A DNA stretch of 64,000 nt, from assembly GCA_033239005.1 (NCBI GenBank), contig BSQZ01000001.1, forward strand, positions 11,692,500 through 11,756,499. The letters run 5' to 3'. Within the stretch, counting starts at the first letter, position 1. Every line of letters begins with the position of its first letter. The notes under the pieces are model-generated. The model had not been told where the DNA came from. It ran no database searches and saw only the letters and a list, made by a program, of their open reading frames with translations. The DNA comes from Lamellibrachia satsuma (Eukaryota > Annelida > Polychaeta > Sabellida > Siboglinidae). Shown in pieces: positions 1-11,310 of the stretch. The position numbers and the translations under genes are program-made.

Positions 1-28
1 AATGCATTCTTGGCCTGTAATAAAACAG

Positions 29-345
29 TGGTCTAAACAACACTAGCAGTGTTGGATGTGGTGTTTCTGGTCTGGATGACGCTAGCAGTGTTGGCCATGT
101 TGTTTCTGATCTGGATGACATTAGCAGTGCTGGCCATGTTGTTTCTGGTCTGGATGACACTAACAGTGTTGGCCGTATTGTTTCTGGTCTGGATGACACT
201 AACAGTGTTGGCCGTATTGTTTCTGGTCTGGATGACACTAGCAGTGTTGGCCGTGTTGTTTCTGGTCTGGATGACACTAGCAGTGTTGGCTGTGTTGTTT
301 CTGGTCTGGATGATGCTAGCAGTGTTGGCCGTAGTGTTTCTGTAG
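29..345. repeat. Minisatellite, 39-bp unit, about 8 copies
   Basis: Tandem copies of a 39-bp unit centred on 'gtctggatgacactagcagt', differing by a few substitutions. Because 39 is divisible by 3, the plus strand stays open for 98 codons as a 13-residue hydrophobic repeat. That openness follows from the unit length and is not evidence of a gene. It lies 3' of the TRM1-family exons and could be inside that gene's last intron. Confidence 0.9.
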
Positions 346-473
346 CATGGCCTTCAGCTGTGATAAGTTGGCGTTTGTTCGCACGGCCATTGGCTCGAAG
401 TGAGTGCGACTGGCTCGGAAGCCTTCTCTGTGCAACAGTGCTACCATCTTGTGTGACCTGCAAGAAAGACGAC

Positions 474-830
474 AAAACAAGATTTAACAAGATTGCCATC
501 CAAGGCCCAGCTGGCAAGTGGACAACGAAGCCATGGGCTTATTGACAGCAATTTTTTATGTATGTGTAACCCACCCTTCGGAGTTATTTGTAAATTTTGT
601 TTTTAAACATATTTACGTTTGCTAGCATTTACACAATGTGTAGATAATATGTTCCATTTATTTATTGTCCTCTGTGGGAATGAGTACCTTCTGATGTCCA
701 ATCTACACTGATCATTCATTAATGTTACTTCGTGTCCTCTAGTTCTACAATGTTATGTGAGAAAACAATATTTCTATTGATATTTTCATATCCATTCAAT
801 CTCTTAAAAACTTCAAGTCACTGTTGGAGA
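474..830 (-). mobile_element. CR1 non-LTR retrotransposon, 3'-end fragment
   Basis: The plus strand starts with the CR1 3' tail in reverse (acaagatttaacaagattgcc) and then matches, with many substitutions, the ORF2 C-terminus and 3' UTR of the copy at 23636-24104. Only the last ~350 bp are present, as expected for 5' truncation during target-primed reverse transcription. The reading frame is broken. Confidence 0.85.
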
Positions 831-2263
831 CACAAGCCAACATATTACATAGTAATACCTGTAGTAGTCTACATAAAAGTATCACATGTCTAAAGCTTTT
901 TACATTTAGCCATGTCAGTTTGGCAGCTAGAAAGTTTATATTAGTCTTTTTAATTTATGTTACATTTTCGTATTTTGTTTGTGCTAAATCACACAGATGA
1001 GCAGATATATATATATATATATATATTGTATTAATGCAAAAATTTTACCCTCTTTCTTGTTAAATGGTATTTTAGTAAGCTTTTTTTAGTATGTTTTTTC
1101 TATGAAAAATTATGTTGATTCATTTCATGCGTCAACAATTCATTACTATTTTGTAACAGCCCCCCATAGATGTAGCGACATCTTCCGTTTCTGGGGATTT
1201 CTGTACTACAGAAGTTTACTGTTTTTTTATTAAAGGGAATGTATGAATGATTTTTATTGTTTAACTGATATCCAGCTAGGTGGGAGTTTCATACAATTAA
1301 AACTTATTTTCTTATTTTTTCTCTCGAAGTTCATCTACACTAACAGTGTTATACGTAATGTTTTAATCTTCATTGTTGTAGTATATTTACTGTAAGAAAT
1401 TGTCTAAAATGAGAATTTAACAGACCAATAAATTGGCCATTAAAAAACGTTATATTACCTTAAAAATTGATGATTAATTGGTCTTTTAATGAAGTAAAGC
1501 ACATGTATTTATAGATGTCTTAAAAGTAGTATATATTACTGCTACTCATTTGTGTCGAAATGTGGGCTCTATAGGAACCTGAGGTCCTGGAGACTCGCAT
1601 CGGGCTCAACAGACCAGACATTAGGTTATGGAGCCAAATCTCTTTGTTTTAAACGTCAGACTGTGCCAAACAAGGCTTACACTTAATCCCTATAATAAAC
1701 AAACGTCATCCATTTGGCCATTTCATGTCTCTATATTCCACTTGTGCAAATGGGCCAAATAAATGACGTTTTTATTACAAAGTGGACTGCTTATCACGCA
1801 GCCACTTTGGGAAGAACATTAACAGGAATGTGAGCTCCTCAAAGCAAAATGGACAGGAACTGAACACATGTACAGCCCCGTCCGGCAAGTTTCTCAGAGC
1901 CCACATTCCTACAAGCATGACGATAACATATATACATCAAGAAGTCGTCATGAACATGTAATGCAAAGAATACAGACATTCTACCACCAATACACAGATT
2001 TAATTACAAACAGGTGGGGCCACAAGGTCACCCACAAACCTGTGACCACCCCACCAAGACTGTATAAATATTTATTCATCGCCAATCGTGTATTTGTAAA
2101 CATTAAGAGATGACAAATCACGACAGTGACACACATGGATATTAAAAATATTAGTAAATTCAGTGTCGCAATGTCTCCTAAAACAGTCATTCAGTGAACC
2201 AATGGAAATCATTGTACATTCTCGTTAAGGTAGCACCGAAGATGTACTGAGAGGTGAACTCAC
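831..2263. other. Gene-free stretch, probably intron
   Basis: AT-rich sequence with a short (AT)n run near 1006-1026. It lies 3' of the last recognised TRM1-family exon, so it is probably intron of that gene. I searched the minus strand by eye for the remaining C-terminal TRM1 codons and did not find them. Confidence 0.5.
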
Positions 2264-5200
2264 TTGGGTAGGTCGACTCCCTTCACTTTCCTCCTGTGCA
2301 GATTGTAGTAGAACAGTGGCATCGCTGCATCGCTGCACTGTCCACTAACCTTGAGCCGCTTGACCACACCCGTAACATCCGCATCCCCACACTCTCTCTT
2401 TGACCCAATCTTCATTTCATTGGCTGGGGTTGTTTTATCGGGCGAATCGACATAGTTTGTGGCAGCAGTTGTGTTTGGCGTGGTCTGACCCTGCTGACTG
2501 AAGCCACAGTCCGACTCCATCAGCATGACACCGAGCAGAGACCGTAGTCGGTCACTGAACAGTTTGTGCTTTGTAGCAAGGTCAAACATCCTCTGGAGGA
2601 AGGTCGTTCTGTAGAGGTCGCCACACCTATTTAAGAACGGAGCAAGAAACAGCCTGCTAAATAGACGCTACCTGAATTAGCAAATTTGTTCTCGCCAGAT
2701 TACGAATTCATCTCGTTGCAAGGCATCCTTCATGCGATGGTTGTTGACAAGATTTTCATGAAATGCATATGATTTATTTCCACAAATTCAACATCAAGAT
2801 GCTGCATGCCGGTTATGATTTCATATTGTGGTATATGTAAATCCATGAATGGCCAACATAATTTGAATAGTTTGACACCTAAAATTGTTGTGTAATTATT
2901 TTACTGTGGGCCAAAATAACTGTGTATATGTGTGTCAACACATGCTCGATTAGGTCCAAAATTATTGAAACGTCAGATCAACGGGTTTTTGAATTGTGAT
3001 TTTTTTAATAGGTTTGGGTAGACTTATATTAATCAAGTAATCATTCAATAATATGTTGCAAAGGCATAAAATAAATCATCCATTATCAACCTCACATAAT
3101 TATTATTGACGTTGCTGTGTTTATGGCTTGTTTGCAATGAAATGTGACTTGAATGTCACTTGCTGAACTGTTTCTTGGTCCGAGACTCACCACATGGGAC
3201 CGAGCAGCACTGCCGTCTTGCTACTGGCATTCTGTGTGTGACAGCAGCAAGGCAGTAAACTATAGACGTTCTCTGTAACCACAACAAGTGTACAAAATGT
3301 GTGTAGTGTGCGTGAGTGTGTGTGGGTGTGGTGCGTGTGTTAAAATTAAACAAGTCATGGTTTTGGGGCTATGCACTTAAATTAATAAAAACAAATCACT
3401 TGCAACTACGATTGCGAATATCACGCTAGTGTTTTACTCAGCGTTTGTTCTAAAAGTGGGACATTCTGGTCAACTCTCAGTCTTCCTGGCGGCTAACGTG
3501 TTCACCAGGGCCAATTTTAGGAAATCGATGCAGTTAGTTCCACTATGATGCATTATATATATACCAACAGGTATACACTGAAGCAACACAAACTCTCAGT
3601 TGCGAGAGCTGCTAAGTCAGAATGGCATAAGTTTAGTAAACAAAGGCCAAAACGTGTTGAGCTTAGACACATTTTATTGGCAAGTACAGCACTAGGTGTT
3701 TAGAAAATAGATTTTCATTTGCCAGACTACAAGCACTCGTGATGTAGGGTTATCTAACAGTATGGTGCAGCCCGTGAAATTAAGATGCAGTATGTTCAAC
3801 AACTGTTTTCTGGCGTGATATTCTTGATTGTAGTTGCAACTGGTTATGTTTTAGTAACTGTTATAGATGCATAGGCCAAAAAATTACATTTGTTTCCCTT
3901 TAATCAACTGTTATTATAAACCCAAGAGAAATGCATGCAAAACTGTCAAAAGCTGCCAGGCATTTGCTACACTCAGAAAATGTTTCAGAAAAATACCGGT
4001 ATGCCTTTTCATTAGCAATGTTCTTAGTATCCTCCTTTATGGATCAAAATCATGGAAAATTACAAAAACTATCAACCACAGGATTGAAGTCTTTCAGAAC
4101 AGATGCCTTCGCAAGATACTCAAGATATTCTGGCCTAACACCATCTCCAATGCAGAACTCCACAGAAGAACATCAACCCAGCCCATCACATTGGAAATAA
4201 AATGACGCAGATGGCAGTGGATTGGCCACGTCTTGAGAATGCAGCAGACAGCAATAGTCCGAACTGCTCTCAGATGGAAAATGGGTGAGAGGAAGACCGA
4301 AAGAAACCAGGAGAAGAAAGGTGGAAAACATAACCTGACGTGGGGGAAGCTCAAGAAAACGTCAAGAGATAGACTGTAGTGGCGTGCTCTGGTGTCGGCC
4401 TTATGTGCACTTCCGCACGTAGAGGATTAAGTAAGTAAGTATTATAAACCCACGCATGCATGCATACACACAATATTTTTAAAGGTGAACTACAAATTAG
4501 TACAGCTCAACAGATGTATGTGCTGAAAATTTTTTTTTATTAATAATAACTTTGGAAAATTTCAATTATATTTTTTTATTTTCTTAGTGTGTCAATATTA
4601 CATATAGACCTAAAGTGGGCAGAATGTGATTTAATATGCACGATTTACTTATGTGAAAGGCCTTAAAAACACAATATAATTTTTTTTAAACATTTCTTTT
4701 AACATATCCAAAAAGTTTTGTTTACCTCAGTACAGCTATTGCCACCTTGTCAAGGTGGCTTCATCAGTACTAATGACATTATCATCTTGAGAAATATTAA
4801 ATCATAATGTACCGGTATTATTATTTTGGGCAAAGGCTATTCACCTAAGTGCGGATAAGGCTTACATCTATCTGTCCAACTGCTGAGAGGATAAAGCTTA
4901 TGGTCCACCTTATTTATCATCTACTTACCTATTATCTGCCTACAATCTACTGTTATTATTAAAAATATATTTTGTGCACTTTTTATTGTGCACTACTTAT
5001 GCACAGCTCATTTTATTGCAAACTATTTCCACTGCTCAGTAAGATATTCAAATCAGCTTGCTGTGTGATTACTATTCTATATGTTGCTACCAATAGAAAG
5101 ACTGTTAGTGGTTGGGTGAATAAGCAACATCTGCAGAGTTGTCCATACAATGGTTGGGTGAATAGTCACGTCCTATTGTTATTATTACTAAAATTTATAA

Positions 5201-8200
5201 AGCACCATATATCTGGGACCGTGCAGGAACAAAACATACGCAATCATAAAATAATAAATATATAATATACTATAAAATATATAATAAAAATAGAGTATTC
5301 GATTAAGATTAATAATAGAAATATAATAAATATAGTAAATAAATAGATAATTATAAAAAAATATAGGTTCATAGTGTCTCAGTCGCAGTCATTCCTCTGT
5401 GGACGGGTGCACACTTAAATAGATTGTCAGCAAGTTCTTAAACGTAGACAGTGTGTGTGCATGTCTGACATATTATTATTCTGGCAGTGAGTTCTATTGC
5501 AATGGTCCGGATACCGGAAAAACTCGTCTGCCATAGCCCTCTAGCAGTTAGATAAACATGTGAAAGGTGACTGTAGTACGCACCTACGGGGGCGTGAGTG
5601 TCGGGACACACCGCCCACTCTTCACACATCTGACAGTGGAGGACAGGACGCAACTCATGCACACACGCGTCTGCATGGGTTGCACCTCGACGGATGTACA
5701 GTGCCACCTGGATGAAGTGTTCAACAGCGACTGTGTACAGCACTTCGACGCCTTTGTTACAGCGCGCTGCAGCCCTAGAACAGACGTCATCATACGATCA
5801 TTTGTTTCACATACCTATCATTTTTCGGTTTCCAACGTATTTCTTAAATACATGATTTTTTATGAACTCTAAGCATGAATTACAACAGTCAGATTTTTAA
5901 AACTATGCTAAATAAAAGATGCCATAGCACAACCATCGCACCTAAAACACATGAAAAAACGCCTCAGGTGAACACACAAACACAATTAACATAGCAAAAC
6001 GATTGTGTTCAATTGCAAATATTCCATGCAGTGATTATTTTTATTGCATACTGAGAGACAGGGCCATCTTGAGTGATTTTTTTGCATGACATGGATTCAG
6101 ATTTTATTGGCGTAAAAATTCATGTTAATGGTACGTGCTTAACATGAAGGTGATGTGAAGTACAGTAACTTTTAATGATTAGGAACAACTGTTTTATGGG
6201 ACAATGCAGCACTAAAGTTTTTAGTATTGATAACATCTGTGTTGGTTCAAAAGAACATCCATACAAAATAGTTTACTCTAGTAACCTTTCAACACTTAAT
6301 ATTTTTGAAAAAACAACAACTTGATGATGAAATAAAAGATGCTAGCTTTACAACATATATAATTATAATCCGCTTGATTGCAAAAAAACAACTTGGTGAT
6401 GAAATAAAATACGCTAGTTTTACAACATATATAATTATAGACCGCTTGATTGCAATTAATGACATCAATGGATTCAAACGACATTTGAAAGTAAAATATA
6501 AAATTTTTCATCGGACTGGTCTGATATTCCGGGTTTATGCAATTTCTGTAAATGCACTATACCAACTTAAATGTACTCTAAAATAGAAACATTAAGAGAA
6601 TTTTTACATTCTAACCTCACCTAGCTCCATATCAGTTAATGACCCGTGCTGCTACCTACAAACCTAATGGTAGCTGCAATAAGGACCTGTGCTGCCACCT
6701 ACAAACCTAACGGCAGCCGCAATAAGGACCCGTGCTGCCACCTCCTTCATGTAGTCCACCTTGGTTGTGTAAGCGCTGTAGTTACGCAACGTCACTTGAG
6801 GGCATTTCCCGTAGAGTGCCGCAACGTCGGTAGAGGTCAGAACTAGTATACCCTTGTTGTAGATGTTGCGAAAGGCTGCGTCGAGGTACTGCACAGTGCT
6901 GCCATATGGATCTAGGTGTCTGCAGGCGAAAAATTTAAGCTGACAGAAATTAGTGACAGTAGTAGTGGTGTATTTAAGATGTCTGAGGTTATTCATGAAC
7001 AATTCTTATCCCAAAGCCACATGAGCACTATGGCCCCCTAAATTTGCAACAGTACACCAACATTGGATGAACAACTGAACTGTGATCACAGCTCAGAAGC
7101 ACAACAAATTTCCGGGTTTACAAAAACATTTTAACATCAGTGAATATTTTATTTAAGAATTGGCCAACTTTTTCGTTAACAAATTGACAAAGATTTGACG
7201 AATTGTTAGATTGAAATTAAATCATCCAAACAATAATTTGTAGGAATTGTTTTACTCACTGAAGACATTAAACTTCAACATCTGCCATAGATGTTACACT
7301 ACAGTGTCCATTAATTAATGATGTTCCTGGTCCACATGTCAATGGATCAGTATGATGCTCTGACAAAATGATCACTTACATGAAATGGAACTGTTTTTGG
7401 TGCATGATCACTTACATGAAATGGAAATGCTTTTGGTGCATGATTACTTACATGAAATGGAACTGCTTTGGGGAAAGATCACTTACATGAAATGGAACTG
7501 CCTTTGATGCATGATGACATTGGCGTCTCCGTGGACAACTTCAACAATGGACTGCTGGTCTGTTCCCGTGGCATTGTGGGATTGCTGTGTCTCAACTATA
7601 TTGTTTCTGTCACCAGGTTTCTATGATACAACACAGTCAGCTGACTTGAAAACTACATGTTGGTCGTGAATAATTTGGGATTAATAGAAACAAATAGAAC
7701 TAGGTAGTTGCTTAACCACATGAGGTTTATTGAGGAAAAAACACACATATATATATATATATATTGTATACTGTACAATGAATATTTACAGTAAGGTGTG
7801 CCAAGATTATTGAGAAAACTTATATCTACATCATCAATTCTGACTTTCTAATTTGGGTAATGAATCGGTAGATTGTAGGTTTGTTTTATACTTAAATTAC
7901 TTTATGTGCATAGAATCAGAATGTCTAATACAAAAAAAATGTAGGCACAACCCTACCACAGCTGCCTAATAGCAATCTATCCCCACCTGACATGTTGCCA
8001 ATGTTCTATTATTCTTGGCACAGTTGACACGAATCTCTTCAACTGACGTCTCATCTTTCTCGTTAATGGTCACTTCCACAGCACTCCCCAGATGGCGCTT
8101 CCACTGTAGGCCTCCAATACCTGGAAAGGACAATCTTGCTATGTTATTTTTTATATGAAATTGCACTTAAATTTGTCCTGTGTCAAACTTGTAGCCAAGT

Positions 8201-9690
8201 TGTGCATGATTCTCGTCAATATGTACAGTTTAAGAAAATAAATTTAATGTTTGACTCTGTGAGTTTCGAGACTTGTTGTCATCTCTCTAAATTCCAAGTC
8301 TAGTCCCAAGTCACCAGGGTTCACCAATCATTTCGGCACATTTTGCAAACATTTCGAGCCAATCACAAACTGGCAAGTTAAGTCAAGTCTTCAGTCAATG
8401 ACCTCTGAATCCAAGGCAAGTCTTGAGTCATCACTCTGAAGTCAAGTCACAAGTCATGAAACTGGGTGACTTAGTCCGACTTGAGTCAGCCACTTTGACA
8501 CGAGTCAACAAGTCTATGAGTTTCTTAGGCAGGCAACTGTCTACGTTTCTTGTAATCACCAATATTCACATCACTCTGATAACAGATTTTTTCTTTATTT
8601 TCCTCAGTACAGGAAGACAATATAAAAAAACTTGCATGTTTCAAAGCAGCTCCTGCATGGTTAATATTTGGCTAATTGGAAGCAGTGTTGATGTATTGTG
8701 GCTTCAGTTTCACTTAGAAATACTTGGAGCTACATTTATGTACAACTTACCAGTGGCAGCAAATGCATCTAGGCAGGTGACAACATGACTTGTGTCATCG
8801 CAGTGGGCAAGTAGAGCCGCCAACACAAACTCCCTGCAACCATAGACAGATGTCACACTATATGTCCCCTGGTACCTTCAATTTCCTATACAACTATTGT
8901 CAGAAGCGTATTTCCAGCAAACTGAAGTAAATGTATTTTCCATGCTGCAATCAATATGTATAATCGTCATCCTGGCCCACCAGTGCTTTTTGCTGATACA
9001 TTAGTGTGGAGTGGTGGTCTATTGGTTTGATTCCACCTCCATGGAAGCTTGGGCAATTTTGTTCACCCCATGCACTTTGCCTGTCTTTCAGAAGAGATTA
9101 TACTAAAATTCATTGATCCCTTCTATCTGGTGTCTATGCCAGTGTAAGTAATAGATCCCACGCAGGGAAATGGAAAAAAACCTGTGATGGACTCACTAGT
9201 TCTGTAGAGAAGGAAAACGCTTCAAATAAGCCACTCCTATGTTTGTGGTAGAGCAAGCGGTTTAGAGTTAAATGTCATAAAAAAGTGAGCTTACCAAAAT
9301 AATACAGCTGCAATGATTCATCCTATTTAATTATTTAAAGCTCATTAAAACTGTTTTTCGCGTAAATTATATTTTGAGAAACTGAGGTGACTGCAATTTT
9401 AGAATATAATATGTCATTATTATTTTGTTTAGTTAAACTGACATTCTGTCAGAATTGTGGCTAACGACAAAACTTTCTACAAAATAATATTATAATGCCA
9501 CCAATGCCAACGGCACCACTTCACGCCACAGGCACTACAAGTAGTTCATCACATCACGGTCACCCAGTCAGCAGCACCTGCATATCTTCATTACAGGATT
9601 GTAAAATGTCTTGCAATTTGTCGGGTTATCGTGATTTGTTGTCACTTGTATTTTAACGCCATTCTCTTCTATGACTTTCGCTTCAGACAT
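2264..9690 (-). CDS. TRMT1L: TRM1-family tRNA (guanine-N2) dimethyltransferase, 8 exons, 3' end outside window
   Basis: The TRM1 family transfers methyl groups from S-adenosylmethionine to a tRNA guanine: position 26 for TRMT1, and 27 of tRNA-Tyr reported for TRMT1L. Eight minus-strand exons join in phase: 9578-9690 (start Met), 8751-8833, 7987-8120, 7487-7620, 6707-6919, 5584-5774, 3191-3272, 2264-2626, giving 437 codons so far. Visible landmarks are FYNPVM (residues 29-34), the SAM-site region LDAFAATGIGGLQW (59-72), GDAN before the exon 4 end, HLDPYGS (156-162), TSTDVAALYG, and a Cys-rich LPCCCH stretch in exon 7. Exon 8 ends in FYYNLHRRKVKGVDLP, resembling TRMT1L. All junctions are GT-AG. 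The last exon ends in phase 2, so the C-terminus lies left of the window or was missed. TRMT1 itself is the alternative identity. Donors of exons 4 and 5 are tandemly repeated. Confidence 0.9.
3344..3895. mobile_element. MITE-like repeat family A, copy 1
   Basis: About 550 bp that align end to end with 28498-29095 and in parts with 42525-42910 and 43085-43470. The left end has 'catggttttggggctatgca' and the right end 'gatgcataggcc', the remnants of a terminal inverted repeat that is clearer in the 28.5-kb copy. It has no coding capacity. It sits in the intron between TRM1-family exons 6 and 7. Confidence 0.75.
3890..4441 (+). mobile_element. Non-LTR retrotransposon ORF2 C-terminal fragment (RTE-like)
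   Basis: In plus frames broken by stops and shifts, this encodes residues typical of the post-RT C-terminus of a non-LTR element: LLYGSKSWKITKTI, QNRCLRKIL, a WIGHVLRM motif, and WRALVSALCALPH near the end. It finishes in a short GTAA-type tail (taagtaagtaagt, 4429-4441). Assignment to RTE rather than another clade rests on recollection of this C-terminal pattern. It lies antisense within an intron of the TRM1-family gene. Confidence 0.7.
4442..5583. other. Intronic sequence without recognised features
   Basis: AT-rich intron between TRM1-family exons 6 and 7. It contains a small perfect hairpin at about 4741-4759 (gccacctt-gtc-aaggtggc) and A/T-rich low complexity at 5235-5370. No ORF here looks conserved. 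Confidence 0.5.
6308..6455. repeat. Tandem duplication, 72-bp unit, two copies
   Basis: The block starting near 6317 (caacttgatgatgaaat) recurs at 6389 (caacttggtgatgaaat) with few differences. It is intronic in the TRM1-family gene. Confidence 0.8.
6616..6750 (-). repeat. Tandem repeat spanning the donor of TRM1-family exon 5
   Basis: A 43-bp segment holding the last exonic bases and the splice donor is repeated. The in-phase donor AG|GTTTGT is at 6707/6706, and a second copy of the same border is at 6664/6663. A third, partial copy has only the exonic part. The shift of 43 nt is not a multiple of 3, so use of the distal donor would change frame. Confidence 0.85.
7370..7515 (-). repeat. Tandem repeat spanning the donor of TRM1-family exon 4, four copies
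   Basis: The exon 4 border (cagttccatttcat|gtaagtgatc on the minus strand) occurs four times at 35-36-bp spacing. The GTAAGT sites lie at 7481-7486, 7446-7451, 7410-7415 and 7374-7379. The first is in phase with exon 5 and gives the conserved residues. Each copy keeps the exon-like half, so four equivalent donors stand in a row. Confidence 0.9.
9003..9195 (+). mobile_element. SINE-like dispersed repeat, copy 1
   Basis: The 9085-9190 part matches the reverse complement of 57400-57500 (core 'cccttctatctggtgtctat'). Upstream, 'ggtttgattcc' at 9024-9034 resembles a tRNA B box and 'tggagtggtgg' a weak A box, which suggests a tRNA-derived head. Intronic in the TRM1-family gene. The copies are diverged, so the family assignment is open. 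Confidence 0.55.
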
Positions 9691-10108
9691 GATAATATCG
9701 AGGCGATTGAGCGTTGTAATATTGGCATACAACGTTAGTGCACGTGTGAGATAAACACGACCAGCGCCAATCGTTGTAACGGTTTACAAAAGTCGACTGC
9801 ACATCCGTCATCTTTTCCAAAACACATGTGGTTCCTGTCAAAGCGCGTGTTGAGTTTCCTTTTAAAAACATTGCTATTTTAATCACCGTGACAAGATCTG
9901 ACATACAGATAACTGCAATGGCAGACGAGAAACCCGTTTTGAACATAACAACAGAAGCTTTTTCTGGGCGATCAAGAACGAAACCAAAACTTGACCGGAG
10001 GGACCGCGTACTACTTGCTCGGTGGTGTCTGCACTGCCACTATAGCATCGTGGTACGCGATGTTGATAACTCAGTAACTGTGTCATGTGTCAGTGATTAC
10101 CAGCTCCT
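9691..10108. other. 5' flank of the TRM1-family gene
   Basis: The region immediately upstream of the start codon at 9690 should hold the 5' UTR and promoter. A plus-strand ORF starts at 9828 (internal Met at 9918), but it runs into the inverted repeat of the neighbouring transposon and has no recognised similarity. A divergent gene on the plus strand is possible, but nothing here proves it. Confidence 0.35.
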
Positions 10109-10322
10109 AGATCTTTTACTTTCTGACCTAACCATGAAAGCGACCACCAACAGCATCCAAACTTCTTCTCACATATCTACTATACATAAACACATGTCAC
10201 GTGACCAAAAAAGTCCATTTGCTTTCTCAAAACGATCAAAATTTACAAATGAATTAAACCAAAATATCGCCCTCTTACGGCGCCTACGCGTAGCGCCAAG
10301 GCTACCCTAAAATCGATGCATA

Positions 10323-10381
<59 letters not shown>

Positions 10382-11310
10382 AAATTATACATACATTGCA
10401 TAATAGTACATAATAGTACATGTACATCATGTCTACCTAATTTATTTAACTCATTAATTTCATAAACTGTATTTTAAGCATGTTCGCTATATAAGTGTAC
10501 TTATTATTATTATATGTGTGTGGGTTCGTGCGTGCGTGTGTGTGTGTACTGCAACTAGTAAAACATTGTTAAAGTTATTGTAAATTAAATAAATGGTGAT
10601 GTATTAATATTGAGTGATGTCTGGGTGTGATGCTGTTTGAATAATCTATTTTTGATGTATAAAACATCTACATGCTGAATAAAACACGCTAGTTTTCCTG
10701 AAGAATGCATTATATGCTGCACGCGCATGTGTCTTATTTTGTGTTTAACTTCATACTGAATATCGGAGGTAACAACCGCTGATCTCTAAAGAAATAAGTG
10801 GTATCAACAGATACATACTAATAACACATTTTGTGACAAAGTAATAATACTATTTTTTATTGAGGTCAGTTGCATTAGATTCAACAGTAAACTTTAAATT
10901 ATGCATTAATACTGGTGCCAACATAATTACTGTATTTAAAAACGCAATTGGTATTAAAATAGCATAACATAATTACACGCAATGAAGCACGCATGCATCC
11001 ACGCACAATTCAAACAGAAATATATAATTGTTCTGTTTGATTTCAATCAGCAGCGCCCCCGCACAGAGGTTTTGGTGAAACTGAACGACGCCTTGTCATA
11101 TGCATCGATTTTACAGTAGCCTTGGCGCTACGCGTAGGCGCCGTAGGAGAGGGCGATATTTTGGTTTAATTCTATTGTAACTTTTTTTCGTTTTGAGAAA
11201 GTAAATGTACTGTTTTGGCCACGTGACATATGTATATGTATAGTAGATATGTGAGAAGTTTGGGTGCTGTAGGTGGTCGCTTTCATGGTTAGGTCAGAAA
11301 GTAAAAGATC
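10109..11310. mobile_element. DNA transposon/foldback element with ~210-bp terminal inverted repeats
   Basis: 10109-10325 and 11098-11310 are inverted copies of one another, about 90% alike by eye, both ending at 'gatcttttactttctgacc' on the outside. Shared inner landmarks include 'cggcgcctacgcgtagcgcc' and 'aatcgatgcatatga'. The ~770-bp interior is AT-rich with a (TA)n run at 10325-10377 and no transposase. Possible flanking target duplications (ctccta / cccctaa) are imperfect. It is a non-autonomous element. Confidence 0.85.

Noticed and set aside
9828..10310. 160-codon plus-strand ORF as a divergent gene
   Set aside because: Its second half lies in the inverted repeat of a transposon, and no domain is visible; kept only as a remark.
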